DNA from: a virus
Direction: 5' to 3' (one strand)
Length of the DNA: 48,566 nucleotides
IMG/VR virus record: IMGVR_UViG_3300045999_007906
Location: 1 to 48,566 of that record
The notes beneath the pieces were generated by a model. That model did not search any database, was not told the DNA's origin, and saw only the letters and a program-made list of their open reading frames with translations. Positions 9,178-18,314 of the stretch are shown here, piece by piece (within the stretch, counting starts at the first letter, position 1; every line of letters starts with the position of its first letter). The position numbers and the translations under genes were made by a program.

Positions 9178-10811
9178 GTAAAAAACATAAAGGTTATTTG
9201 GGAAATTCCAACTTAAAAGAAGCTGGAATTAAAATAGACTATACTCCAGAACAGGTTAAAGAGTATATTCGATGTGCCAAAGACCCAATTTATTTTATTA
9301 AAAATTACATTAAGATTGTATCTTTGGACAAAGGTTTAGTTCCTTTTGATTTATATGATTATCAAGAAGACATAGTACAAAAGATACACGATAATAGATT
9401 TATCATAGCAAAACTGCCTCGTCAGTCTGGTAAATCGACAACCATGGTATCATATATTCTGCATTATATTTTGTTTAATCAGAGTATGAATGTAGCTATT
9501 CTGGCAAACAAGGGTTCTACTGCTAGAGAAATTTTAAGCCGACTTCAGCTTGCATATGAATATCTTCCAAAATGGTTACAACAAGGCGTTGTTGAATGGA
9601 ATAAAGGTTCTTTGAAGCTGGAGAATGGGTCTAAGATCATAGCCTCTACCACTTCAGCATCTGCTGTTCGTGGTGGTTCGTTCAATATGATTTTCTTGGA
9701 CGAATTTGCTCACGTTCCTAACAATGTCGCTGAAGAATTTTTCAGTTCAGTATTCCCTACCGTTACCTCGGGCCAGACAACAAAGGTTTTAATGGTAAGT
9801 ACACCAAACGGTATGAACATGTTTTACCATTTCTGGAAAAATGCCATCAAAAAAGATGGAGAGCCGGGTAAAAACGAATATGTTCCGATAGAAGTAAATT
9901 GGAGACAGATTCCTTTGTATCCCGGTGGTCCAATGCGTGGACCTGAGTGGAGACAGCAAATGATTGATCAAACTAGCGAATTGCAGTTTGAAAGCGAATT
10001 TGAATGTTCGTTCTTAGGTTCTTCAAATACTCTCATATCAACATATAAGTTAAATACACTTGTCTACAATCAGCCTATAGAAAGGCGACCAAACGGTCTA
10101 AGCATCTATAAGCAACCAGATGAGGATGGAACGTACTTCTGTGTGGTAGATACTTCAAGAGGGCAGGGAAAGGATTATAGCGCATTTATAATTATAAACG
10201 GAAATACAAAGCCCTATGAGGTAGTTGCAGTTTATAGAAATAATGTCATTTCTCCATTTGATTTCCCCGGAGAAATTTACAATGCTCTCGTAGAGTATGG
10301 AAATGCTCATTGTTTGGTAGAAGTAAATGATGTAGGATCTCAAGTTACAGAAATTCTGCATAGGGATTTTGAGTATGAAAACATGATTTCTACTCAATAT
10401 ATGGGTCGAGCAGGCCAAAAAATATCTTTAGGGTTCGGCAGAGGCCAAAAACAAATAGGCGTAAGAACAAGTACAGCATTGAAAAAGATTGGCTGCGCTG
10501 CCCTTAAAAATTTAGTAGAGTGCGATAAAATAATATTCTGGGACCAAGACATGGTTTCAGAATTTTACACCTTTATTTCAAAAGCAAATAGCTTTAGTGC
10601 TGATGATGGATATAACGACGATTTAGTCATGTGCATGGTTTTATTTGGCTGGCTGACTAGACAAAACTATTTTGAGGATCTTTTGGATTTAAAGAGTAAA
10701 AAAAACATAAATACAGCAGAGGATAATCAGGAAAACCACATTTTCGTGATAGAGGACGATGAAACACAAAATATGAAGATGGGTGGAGACCTGTGGTTTG
10801 AGGTAAATTAA
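9174..10811 (+). CDS. 17: Terminase large subunit gp17
   Basis: A 545-residue packaging motor (T4 gp17 is 610). The N-terminal ATPase has Walker A 'PRQSGKST' (residues 82-89), Walker B 'MIFLDE' (172-177, catalytic E177) and coupling motif 'STP' (209-211). The C-terminal RNase H-like nuclease has the expected acidic residues: D326 in 'FCVVDTSRG', E383 in 'LVEVNDVG', and the late Asp in 'GYNDDLVMCMV'. It pumps DNA through the portal and cuts the concatemer. Its ATG overlaps the stop of the gp15 fusion, so the motor is translationally coupled to a giant structural gene. Confidence 0.96.
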   Translation: MSKKHKGYLGNSNLKEAGIKIDYTPEQVKEYIRCAKDPIYFIKNYIKIVSLDKGLVPFDLYDYQEDIVQKIHDNRFIIAKLPRQSGKSTTMVSYILHYILFNQSMNVAILANKGSTAREILSRLQLAYEYLPKWLQQGVVEWNKGSLKLENGSKIIASTTSASAVRGGSFNMIFLDEFAHVPNNVAEEFFSSVFPTVTSGQTTKVLMVSTPNGMNMFYHFWKNAIKKDGEPGKNEYVPIEVNWRQIPLYPGGPMRGPEWRQQMIDQTSELQFESEFECSFLGSSNTLISTYKLNTLVYNQPIERRPNGLSIYKQPDEDGTYFCVVDTSRGQGKDYSAFIIINGNTKPYEVVAVYRNNVISPFDFPGEIYNALVEYGNAHCLVEVNDVGSQVTEILHRDFEYENMISTQYMGRAGQKISLGFGRGQKQIGVRTSTALKKIGCAALKNLVECDKIIFWDQDMVSEFYTFISKANSFSADDGYNDDLVMCMVLFGWLTRQNYFEDLLDLKSKKNINTAEDNQENHIFVIEDDETQNMKMGGDLWFEVN

Positions 10812-13800
10812 ATGGCTGAACTAACACACTCACATAATATTAGCGGAACTTTAATCGGATTAACCCCAGGAAGTAACCCTTTAACAGTCGGATTGACGTT
10901 TTCTGTTGATGGTGTGTCTTTTTCCTCTGTAATTTTTGATATACTCGTTGCTTTAAATTCTTTTGAATATGAAGGAACATATACCGATATCAATGCCCTC
11001 AGAGCTGCGTTTGGTAGTTCTGAGATTATAGTAGCAGATAACACAAACGGCCTTGTTGTAAGCAATGTAGGATCTACATGGAATCATTATATTGGAGTTA
11101 CTTTATATTCTCCTAATAATAATATTTTTAACCCTGGATTAGCTGAAGAAATATATGATAGCGATTTACATTATCGAACAAGACCAAATTCTTTCAGCGT
11201 AAAATATGGAGCATTTGGTCAAACTGGTCCGAGTCAAATAGCAGAAGTTGCCTCTTCAACAAGAGGAGAGACTATTTCGTTTATACCGTTTAACATTGTT
11301 TCAGCGACTAACGGAAATGCTGGATCAACGCTAGGCTTAACGCTAAATTCTGCAAATATTCAAAGATTTTATGTTGGTATTGGTACAGGTGCAACTTTTT
11401 TTGGTATAGTATCATTACTCGGTTGTACTAATGCAATAACTTTAAATTCTTTAAACTTAACTTCTACTCAAATAAATGAAATAAATGCGGATTATTTAGA
11501 TCCTAATATTTCTGGTTCTGATTCAAAATTCAATACGCTTAGAAGAATTGTTGATACGTCGGGAACAACATATTTTAATACTTCCTACACTGAATTTGTA
11601 ATACCGAGACATATTCCAGCAGGAAATTATTACTTAATGGCTATTCCAAATTCGTTTTTTGGACTTGGAGCGTTTTCAACTACTGAATCCTTTTTAGCAG
11701 CAAATCTTAATTTACCTACTACCAATATTAATATTACAAGTAATATAACTCCTGGTCTTACTGCTATTTATAGTTTTTCTCCAGGAACAACCTTTTTTAC
11801 AACACCAATTTCTTCTAGAGTATCTAATCTTTCAAATGCTTTTTCATATGTTGATTATGCAGATACTACCTTTTCTGTTTTTGATCCAATCACTTTTAAT
11901 TTAGCAACATCCCCATTTGGAATCACAAATAATTTACTTGGAAATACATTTCATAAAATGGATTATGGAATAAATGGTAGAGGCACTACAAATTATGGCG
12001 GTGCTTATGCTAATAACCCAATATCATTTGTTTCTCCGTTATTTGGATTTATTCCGATTGGTTTGACTTCTGGTAATACTTTAACCGTATTATTAGATGG
12101 TATTACATTTTATGAAAAAATTTATAATCCTTATAATGTAAATTTTAATAATAGTAATTTTTCTCATTTTTATACAGTTAGTTCAAATGTTGGTAATAAT
12201 GCAAGATTTACACGACTAATAAATGAAGCTAATAATTTATCAGGTAAAAGAAATTTAAATCATATTAATAGAGCATATTATAGAGTAGATTTTAACAATC
12301 ATGCCAATCCTTGGGGTTTTACTGGATTTACATTTGGACAAGGGTCTACACAAAGTGAATTAAAAGTAATTTATGGAAATCCTGTAAACGGTGTGTCGTT
12401 CACTTTACCAATTAATACCGGATCTCCTTCTGATTTTTATGCATTAACAGGAACAGGCGTATATATCCCCATTCAAGGTGATAATAATGGAGTTACATTA
12501 ATTCCTGGTTCTTCTATTGAAGTTCACTATTCTAACAGACCATTAGGATATATTGAAAAATTAAATTTATACAATGGATCTGGTAATTTTGCTTTAGGTA
12601 TAACTATTGCTGATAATACAACTTTTTCCCCAAGAAATACTACTGAACTTGGATTTATTAGAAAAACATATGATCCATCAAATGTTGAAACTATTACTAT
12701 TCCAAATTTAAATGCAGTTGGAACTACGGGAACTGCAAGAATTTCATTTATACGAGCTGATGGTGTAAGTTACGAATTTGGTTCTACTCCAGTTACAACA
12801 CCATTTAGAACATATTCACCTGTTCATACACTTGGAGATATTTCTGGTTTGACCATAATTGAAACTTCTGGGAGAAATATTGCTCCAGCAGTAGATTTGA
12901 TGAGAATTACTGTAAACCATGGATTGACTAATATTGAAGCTGGAGTAGTAGGAAGAAATAATATTTACAGCAGATATTATATGGCTTCAAATGTTGATAA
13001 TATTAATACTTCTGGTAATTTTACCCCATTTTATTTTAGTTTTATATTAGATTCTATTGGTCCTGAACAGGTAGTTAATAATAGTATCACTGTTGCGAAT
13101 CGTAATTTACGCTCTTTTAGAGCAGCTGCTTTAGAGCGTGAACCTACCCTATTAGTAATATCTGGTACTGATATAACTATTCCGCTAAGAAATTATGTAC
13201 CAGTTGTTGGTTATACTGCCGCTAATGGTACTTTTATTCAATGGCCAGTTACCACTATCGAAGAAAATAGTTCATTAACCCAACTAATGGATTATTTTAA
13301 TGGTCCTGCACAAACAGAAGCAGAATTATTGGCACAATCTGAGGCATCTTATTATCAAAGTTATGATGCTGGTTATACATTAATGTTTGATAATGGTGAT
13401 AATCCTCAACCAGAATTTAATGGCGGTGAATGGTATCTTGCAAATCCAGGATCATTTTTAAGGTATTCAAGCGGAAGTACCTTTTATCCATCAACTGCAT
13501 TTACTTTCAATGGTTCTAATAGAAGTTATATAAATTATATCTTCTATGATTATAGAATTACAGGATTAACTTTATCATCAACATCATCAGTAGGTGTGCA
13601 AGATTCGTTAACAGCAACAATAATAGTAAATGATTTGCCACATGCATCTATTTTTGATGGTTTAAGATTACAGGTTCTTAATGGAAGTTCAGAACTGTTT
13701 GGTAAAAATATTCTATATTCAACTACAAACACTAATGAATATAGAATTCCTGGATATTCTACTATAGGAATAACTAATTTTGCTGCTTATTATACTGCAA

Positions 13801-15188
13801 CGCCAAGATCAATAACTAGTATCTTCGTTGGATCTGGTGTAACTTTAGGCGGAATTACTATTACTCCTCCTTCTGCTGGATGGCCAGCTAGTACTGACCT
13901 AACTGTTAGAGTATCACCAATATTTAAATTGTTTGTAAATCTTGATGCTGATAGATACAATGATCCGGCTAACAGTTATTTTAGAAATACAATATTTAGA
14001 ACTAGTGGTGCACCAACTGGTGGTGGAGGAGGAGGTGGTTCATCTAGTGGATCTGTTAGTGTCTCGGAATCTGTTGTTACTGGAGTTGCCTTTACCACTA
14101 CAGAAAGCGATTTCTATGCTGGATTCCTATGTGGCACAACTGCATATAACATCATAACAAATAATAGTACTTCTTCATTTAGTGTTCTTACAAATAGCAG
14201 CAGTGCTTATGCAAATGCAAAGGCAGCATTTGATTCTGGTTCATTGACGATAAACACTACTACAGACTTTGAAATTCATTCGTTGTTGAATTACATGGAT
14301 TATGGTGGAAATATAATTATAAGCCCAACGATTGATGGTCTACTTGGAAGCAATTATGAATACGATGTTCTCTTCTGTGAAGACAATAAGAGATATGGTG
14401 AACTCATGCGTATCGGTTCAGAAAAGAACCATGCAATTGTTATTGTCGGCACATCACTTGAAGAAGATGCTTCTTCGTTCACAGCACCAGCATATACGAA
14501 TCTAAATTCTGCTGGTCTTGTTGATGGATTGACATTTATGACATCAACCTCCGTCAATAAGGGAGAGTATGTATTCTCTGTGCTTGGATACAAGAATAGA
14601 ACCAGATTCTATGGTTCTGGAACTGACACTGTTCGTCTATATCTTTCATCTGATGTAGCAGGTTCTTACGCTCGTTCTTATGTCGAGAACAAGTATCACT
14701 TGTCAAGCTCGGGATCAGCTAGAGGTAGCATTAAGACATATTCTTCGATTACCCCAACCATCGTTGATCGTGATCTTGCAGGTTATTATTCACGCGGAAT
14801 AAACCCAATTTACATTCCAAGCGGAACAAATAAAGCTGCAATTTGGGGTGATGCTACAGGTATAACTACAGGAAATGATGCATATAGAAAATCAGCTTCT
14901 GTAGCAAAAAATACCAGCACTATTAAGCGAGAATTCAAAAAGATCTTTGAAGATTTCCAATTTGAGCAAAATAATGCTGGTACAAGAGCGCAATTTGTTT
15001 CAAGAGCAACAACAGTATTGGATAAACTGCAATCTGTCGGTGGTTTATCATCTTATACTTTAACATGCAACGAAACAAACAACACACCAGCAGTTGTTGC
15101 TCAGAAACGATTGGTTGTAGATTTAGTTATTGTTCCAAATAATTCGATTGAATCTATAGTACTAAATTTTGTTCTTAATCAAATATAA
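10812..15188 (+). CDS. 18: Tail sheath gp18 paralogue 1 with about 1070-residue N-terminal extension
   Basis: A 1458-residue protein. Only the last 370 or so residues (about 1090-1458) are sheath: 'DFYAGFLCGTTAYNI', 'FEIHSLLNYMDYGGNIIIS', 'RGINPIYIPSGTNKAAIWGD', 'FEDFQFEQNNAGTRAQF' and 'LTCNETNNTPAVVAQKRLVVDLVIVP' match the conserved C-terminal half of T4 gp18. Before this is a seven-glycine hinge (residues 1070-1076, bases 14019-14039), then Ser-rich linker. Residues 1-1069 are Gly/Ser/Thr/Asn-rich, likely all beta, and contain a repeated 'IGLTxGxxLTV' segment (15-37 and 414-431). Codon use is AT-rich in the extension and clearly less so in the sheath part, which resembles the capsid gene. 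There is no in-frame start near the hinge, so the sheath part cannot easily be made alone. The extension likely decorates the outside of the tail; inference. Confidence 0.8.
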   Translation: MAELTHSHNISGTLIGLTPGSNPLTVGLTFSVDGVSFSSVIFDILVALNSFEYEGTYTDINALRAAFGSSEIIVADNTNGLVVSNVGSTWNHYIGVTLYSPNNNIFNPGLAEEIYDSDLHYRTRPNSFSVKYGAFGQTGPSQIAEVASSTRGETISFIPFNIVSATNGNAGSTLGLTLNSANIQRFYVGIGTGATFFGIVSLLGCTNAITLNSLNLTSTQINEINADYLDPNISGSDSKFNTLRRIVDTSGTTYFNTSYTEFVIPRHIPAGNYYLMAIPNSFFGLGAFSTTESFLAANLNLPTTNINITSNITPGLTAIYSFSPGTTFFTTPISSRVSNLSNAFSYVDYADTTFSVFDPITFNLATSPFGITNNLLGNTFHKMDYGINGRGTTNYGGAYANNPISFVSPLFGFIPIGLTSGNTLTVLLDGITFYEKIYNPYNVNFNNSNFSHFYTVSSNVGNNARFTRLINEANNLSGKRNLNHINRAYYRVDFNNHANPWGFTGFTFGQGSTQSELKVIYGNPVNGVSFTLPINTGSPSDFYALTGTGVYIPIQGDNNGVTLIPGSSIEVHYSNRPLGYIEKLNLYNGSGNFALGITIADNTTFSPRNTTELGFIRKTYDPSNVETITIPNLNAVGTTGTARISFIRADGVSYEFGSTPVTTPFRTYSPVHTLGDISGLTIIETSGRNIAPAVDLMRITVNHGLTNIEAGVVGRNNIYSRYYMASNVDNINTSGNFTPFYFSFILDSIGPEQVVNNSITVANRNLRSFRAAALEREPTLLVISGTDITIPLRNYVPVVGYTAANGTFIQWPVTTIEENSSLTQLMDYFNGPAQTEAELLAQSEASYYQSYDAGYTLMFDNGDNPQPEFNGGEWYLANPGSFLRYSSGSTFYPSTAFTFNGSNRSYINYIFYDYRITGLTLSSTSSVGVQDSLTATIIVNDLPHASIFDGLRLQVLNGSSELFGKNILYSTTNTNEYRIPGYSTIGITNFAAYYTATPRSITSIFVGSGVTLGGITITPPSAGWPASTDLTVRVSPIFKLFVNLDADRYNDPANSYFRNTIFRTSGAPTGGGGGGGSSSGSVSVSESVVTGVAFTTTESDFYAGFLCGTTAYNIITNNSTSSFSVLTNSSSAYANAKAAFDSGSLTINTTTDFEIHSLLNYMDYGGNIIISPTIDGLLGSNYEYDVLFCEDNKRYGELMRIGSEKNHAIVIVGTSLEEDASSFTAPAYTNLNSAGLVDGLTFMTSTSVNKGEYVFSVLGYKNRTRFYGSGTDTVRLYLSSDVAGSYARSYVENKYHLSSSGSARGSIKTYSSITPTIVDRDLAGYYSRGINPIYIPSGTNKAAIWGDATGITTGNDAYRKSASVAKNTSTIKREFKKIFEDFQFEQNNAGTRAQFVSRATTVLDKLQSVGGLSSYTLTCNETNNTPAVVAQKRLVVDLVIVPNNSIESIVLNFVLNQI

Positions 15189-15194
15189 TAAATA
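15187..15194 (+). promoter_or_regulatory. Possible late promoter before sheath paralogue 2
   Basis: AATAAATA fits the T4-type late core (NATAAATA) and lies just before the ATG at 15199, where no Shine-Dalgarno sequence is seen. In this AT-rich DNA a chance match is likely. Confidence 0.22.
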
Positions 15195-15198
15195 ATAT

Positions 15199-16332
15199 AT
15201 GCCGATTACAACTACTACTCAATCAAATACATTTAATATATCTCCTGTATCTCCTACAGATCATTATACAGGATTTTTATGTTCAACTACAACATATAAT
15301 TTGCTGGGCGCAACTGCAGATGTATTTACAAATCTTGAAACAATTTCTGAATCTATTTCTACATTATCTTCAAGAACTACATATACGAATATAACCACTA
15401 ATAGTTTAACTGACAAAGAAATTCATTCAATTTTTAATTGTATGGAATACGGTGGTAAAATTGTACTTTCGGGCACAACTGGCGGATTGGCTTTATCATC
15501 TGCAAAAATTTCTGAAGTAATTTCGGAAGATGCATCTAGATACAATGAAGTTTTAAGCGTAGCAAAAGCTAGATTAAATTGCATTGCTATAATTGGTTCA
15601 GATAGAGATGTTAGCGGAAATTATACAAATCCAGATCAAGCTAATATTATTTCACAAGTAGATACTCAACTTGGAACTACTGGAACAACTGCAATATCAT
15701 ATCTTGCATGTACTGTTATAGGTCATAAAGACAGACCTAGATTTTATACTGGTTCTTCTTCGACAACGACCGGAATTACAGTATTTCTTGTTTCGGATGC
15801 AGCAGGAGCAAATGCAAGAGCATCTTCTCAGTCAAAACCATACTTAACATCTGCTGGTGTTTATAGAGGAGAGCTTTTAAATTACACAAATGTAACTCCA
15901 AAACTATCTTTTACTTCATCGACTACTTTAGCTACTAGAGGTATTAATTATTTTAATTATCTTCAGTCAAAAGGCAAATATTACTTGTGGGGAGATGAAA
16001 CTGGATTTAGAGATAGCACAAGCGCAAAAAGCTCATATGGATTTGCCAAAGCGTTTGTCTATATTAATAGAGAAACCACTTCTATTTTGGATGATTATGT
16101 ATTTGAATTCAATGATGCAACTACAAGATCAGCAATTAAATCAAAAATTCAAAATCTTTTAGATCCAATGGTTTCCAATGGAGCATTGGTTAGTTACGTT
16201 TTAATCTGCGATGAAACAAACAACCCACAATCAGTAATTAATCAGAGACAACTAAAAGTAGATCTAACAATAGTACCAAATCTACCAGTAAAGAGTATTA
16301 CACTCACATTTAGCATTTCTCTGCTATCATGA
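15199..16332 (+). CDS. Tail sheath gp18 paralogue 2 (compact)
   Basis: A 377-residue protein that aligns by eye over nearly its whole length with the C-terminal sheath domain of the preceding gene: 'DHYTGFLCSTTTYNLLG', 'DKEIHSIFNCMEYGGKIVLSG', 'ATRGINYFNYLQSKGKYYLWGDETG', 'LDDYVFEFNDATTRSAIKSK' and 'LICDETNNPQSVINQRQLKVDLTIVP'. The D/NETNN segment is a sheath signature. At this length it has only the inner sheath core that polymerises and contracts, lacking outer domains of T4 gp18 (659 residues). It uses more AT-rich codons than paralogue 1's sheath part. It may form a minor sheath ring or mixed sheath, or be the ordinary building block; the sequence does not decide. It overlaps the next gene by 4 bases. 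Confidence 0.8.
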   Translation: MPITTTTQSNTFNISPVSPTDHYTGFLCSTTTYNLLGATADVFTNLETISESISTLSSRTTYTNITTNSLTDKEIHSIFNCMEYGGKIVLSGTTGGLALSSAKISEVISEDASRYNEVLSVAKARLNCIAIIGSDRDVSGNYTNPDQANIISQVDTQLGTTGTTAISYLACTVIGHKDRPRFYTGSSSTTTGITVFLVSDAAGANARASSQSKPYLTSAGVYRGELLNYTNVTPKLSFTSSTTLATRGINYFNYLQSKGKYYLWGDETGFRDSTSAKSSYGFAKAFVYINRETTSILDDYVFEFNDATTRSAIKSKIQNLLDPMVSNGALVSYVLICDETNNPQSVINQRQLKVDLTIVPNLPVKSITLTFSISLLS

Positions 16333-17750
16333 ATATAGTTAATTACGGTCAAGTAGCAACACCAAGCGGTTTTAAAATACTTGCTTTTGTTACTCCATTG
16401 ACTCAAAGTGTTTTATCTGGAATTACAGTAAGTCAATTAAACCAAGATCAACTAACATATGTTGAATCACTAACAGATTTTGTTGATACTTTATTTGGAT
16501 ATACTGCAATAACATTTCAATCTGGTCCAGACACGGATGTTATTAAAAAAACAGATGTAGAATTGCACGGTATAATGACGATGCTTGAATATGGAGCATC
16601 TGTTTATGTCATGAATACATTAGGCTTAACGCTTTCAGGCGCATATACAACCAAAAATATTCAAAGCGTCATAAATTCTACAGGCGCAGAATGTATCGTA
16701 AATAATGTATTTGACGGTCTTACTGCTACTGGATTTACTGGAATTCAAGAAACTCCATTTATAATTCAAAATACAGAGTTTGAAAAAGATTTACTTGAAT
16801 ATTTTATTTCTGCGATAAATGATACAACTAGTACTGGAAGTACAGCCGGAACTCCATTTGTTTATAATGATCAAATTGGAGAAATTTATCCTAATTTTGA
16901 AGATGATATTGCACCTAATGAGTCATTTACAGAGGAATTTCCAACTTTAGGAATATTCTCATATGATACTTTTCCATCATCAGCATACGGATTAACAGAT
17001 TATCAAAATTATTCAGTATCAAATGGAAAATTAATTGATCAAAATTTTATTGAGTTGTTGGGTGTTAAGATACGAAATAGATGCATAAATCCTGAAAATG
17101 ATCCAGAAACTGTAAATGAACTATGGACTAAATCAGCAATTCCAATGATATATGATTTGGCTGGTCAATTTTCAAGATTAAAATTGGCTGGAATTCCTTG
17201 GGGTAGTACCTCAAATTTTCAAATAGGTCCTCTTTTGAATATAGTTCAGGAAGATGGAGAATATGTTCTTCCGTTTTTAAACAGTAATTCCGTAGCTGAA
17301 TATCGCAATACGATAATTGGACTTATAAACAATAAAATAAATTATGTCACTTTTTATAGTTTTGACGGTATATTTGGGTGTTATTTTTTAAGTGATCTAA
17401 CGTGCGAATCACAAACAGATAATTCTGCTCCATTTACACTAGCTCTTAGTGAAAAAAGTGTGTTTTTTGTTAACATAACCAAATATATCAAAAATAAAAT
17501 ATCAACAATATCCGAAAATTATGTTTTTGAATTAAATAATGATACGACTAGATTGTTATTGATATCTGAAATTTTGACTTTTATGAATAATTTGCTTTCA
17601 AGCGGAGCAATAAATAACTTCAATGTAGTGTCAGATGAAACAAATAATACCTTTGAAGATAGACTAAATAGGCGATTAAGGGTAGATATCGCCTACACGA
17701 CCAATCCAACAAATGATTTTGTGGAACAATCAATAATTATAATACCTTAA
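16329..17750 (+). CDS. Tail sheath gp18 paralogue 3 (divergent)
   Basis: A 473-residue protein, third in a row of sheath-like genes. Shared features: 'KILAFVTPLTQSVL' at the N-terminus, 'VELHGIMTMLEYGASVYVM' (about residues 77-95), 'ISENYVFELNNDTTRLLLISE' and 'NVVSDETNNTFEDRLNRRLRVDI' at the C-terminus. A central acidic and aromatic insertion of about 90 residues (roughly 170-260) is missing from the other two. It is the most diverged copy. A specialised end ring at the baseplate or neck is one possible role. The start overlaps the previous stop (ATGA). Confidence 0.7.
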   Translation: MNIVNYGQVATPSGFKILAFVTPLTQSVLSGITVSQLNQDQLTYVESLTDFVDTLFGYTAITFQSGPDTDVIKKTDVELHGIMTMLEYGASVYVMNTLGLTLSGAYTTKNIQSVINSTGAECIVNNVFDGLTATGFTGIQETPFIIQNTEFEKDLLEYFISAINDTTSTGSTAGTPFVYNDQIGEIYPNFEDDIAPNESFTEEFPTLGIFSYDTFPSSAYGLTDYQNYSVSNGKLIDQNFIELLGVKIRNRCINPENDPETVNELWTKSAIPMIYDLAGQFSRLKLAGIPWGSTSNFQIGPLLNIVQEDGEYVLPFLNSNSVAEYRNTIIGLINNKINYVTFYSFDGIFGCYFLSDLTCESQTDNSAPFTLALSEKSVFFVNITKYIKNKISTISENYVFELNNDTTRLLLISEILTFMNNLLSSGAINNFNVVSDETNNTFEDRLNRRLRVDIAYTTNPTNDFVEQSIIIIP

Positions 17751-17777
17751 AATACATAGATAATAGGGTAGAAAAAA

Positions 17778-18314
17778 ATGAGTAACGCAAATTCACTAAG
17801 TTATTTTAAACAAAAATTCAACGGTGGTACACGACAGAACCGCTTTGAGGTAGAAGGTAATTGGCCAAGCATAATTACTGAAAACCCCGAAACATGCTTT
17901 CATATAGTGTCTGCCAGCATGCCTCAATCCGATGTTGGAATTATTCAAATTCCATATAGAGGAAGAGTTCTAAACTTGGCTGGCGATAGAGAATATGAAG
18001 CATGGAATATAGTTGTTTATGATGACACAGGAACTAATTCTCTATGGAAAGCTTTTACTAGCTGGTCCAATAGAATCAATAAAATTCTTGGAAATGTTAC
18101 TGATTCAAACAATTTAAATTTTACTCGCACAAAAACAAATTGGAAAGTTAGACAGTTAAATACCACAAATAACGGAACACTTCGTGAACTGGAGCTACTT
18201 GGTTGTTGGCCTGCCTCTGTTGGTGCTTTGAATTTCAATGCTTCAAATGTTAATCCTGTTGTTTTTACTGTAACGATGAATTACGATCAATATAGGATAA
18301 CAAAATACTCATGA
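17778..18314 (+). CDS. 19: Tail tube protein gp19, copy 1
   Basis: A 178-residue protein (T4 gp19 is 163). It has the tube-subunit pattern 'SYFKQKFNGGTRQNRFEVEGNWP', 'FHIVSASMPQSDVGIIQIPYRGRVLNLAGDREYEAWNIVVYDD' and 'LWKAFTSWSNRIN'. Hexamer rings of this protein stack inside the sheath and form the DNA channel. The gene follows the sheath block after a 27-base gap and overlaps the second tube copy by 4 bases. It is the more canonical of the two and probably the main tube subunit. Confidence 0.92.
   Translation: MSNANSLSYFKQKFNGGTRQNRFEVEGNWPSIITENPETCFHIVSASMPQSDVGIIQIPYRGRVLNLAGDREYEAWNIVVYDDTGTNSLWKAFTSWSNRINKILGNVTDSNNLNFTRTKTNWKVRQLNTTNNGTLRELELLGCWPASVGALNFNASNVNPVVFTVTMNYDQYRITKYS

Noticed and set aside
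14021-14040. GGTGGAGGAGGAGG run inside the sheath gene looks like a strong Shine-Dalgarno for a separate sheath protein
   Set aside because: No ATG, GTG or TTG in the sheath frame lies within the next 60 bases; the run simply encodes the Gly hinge.
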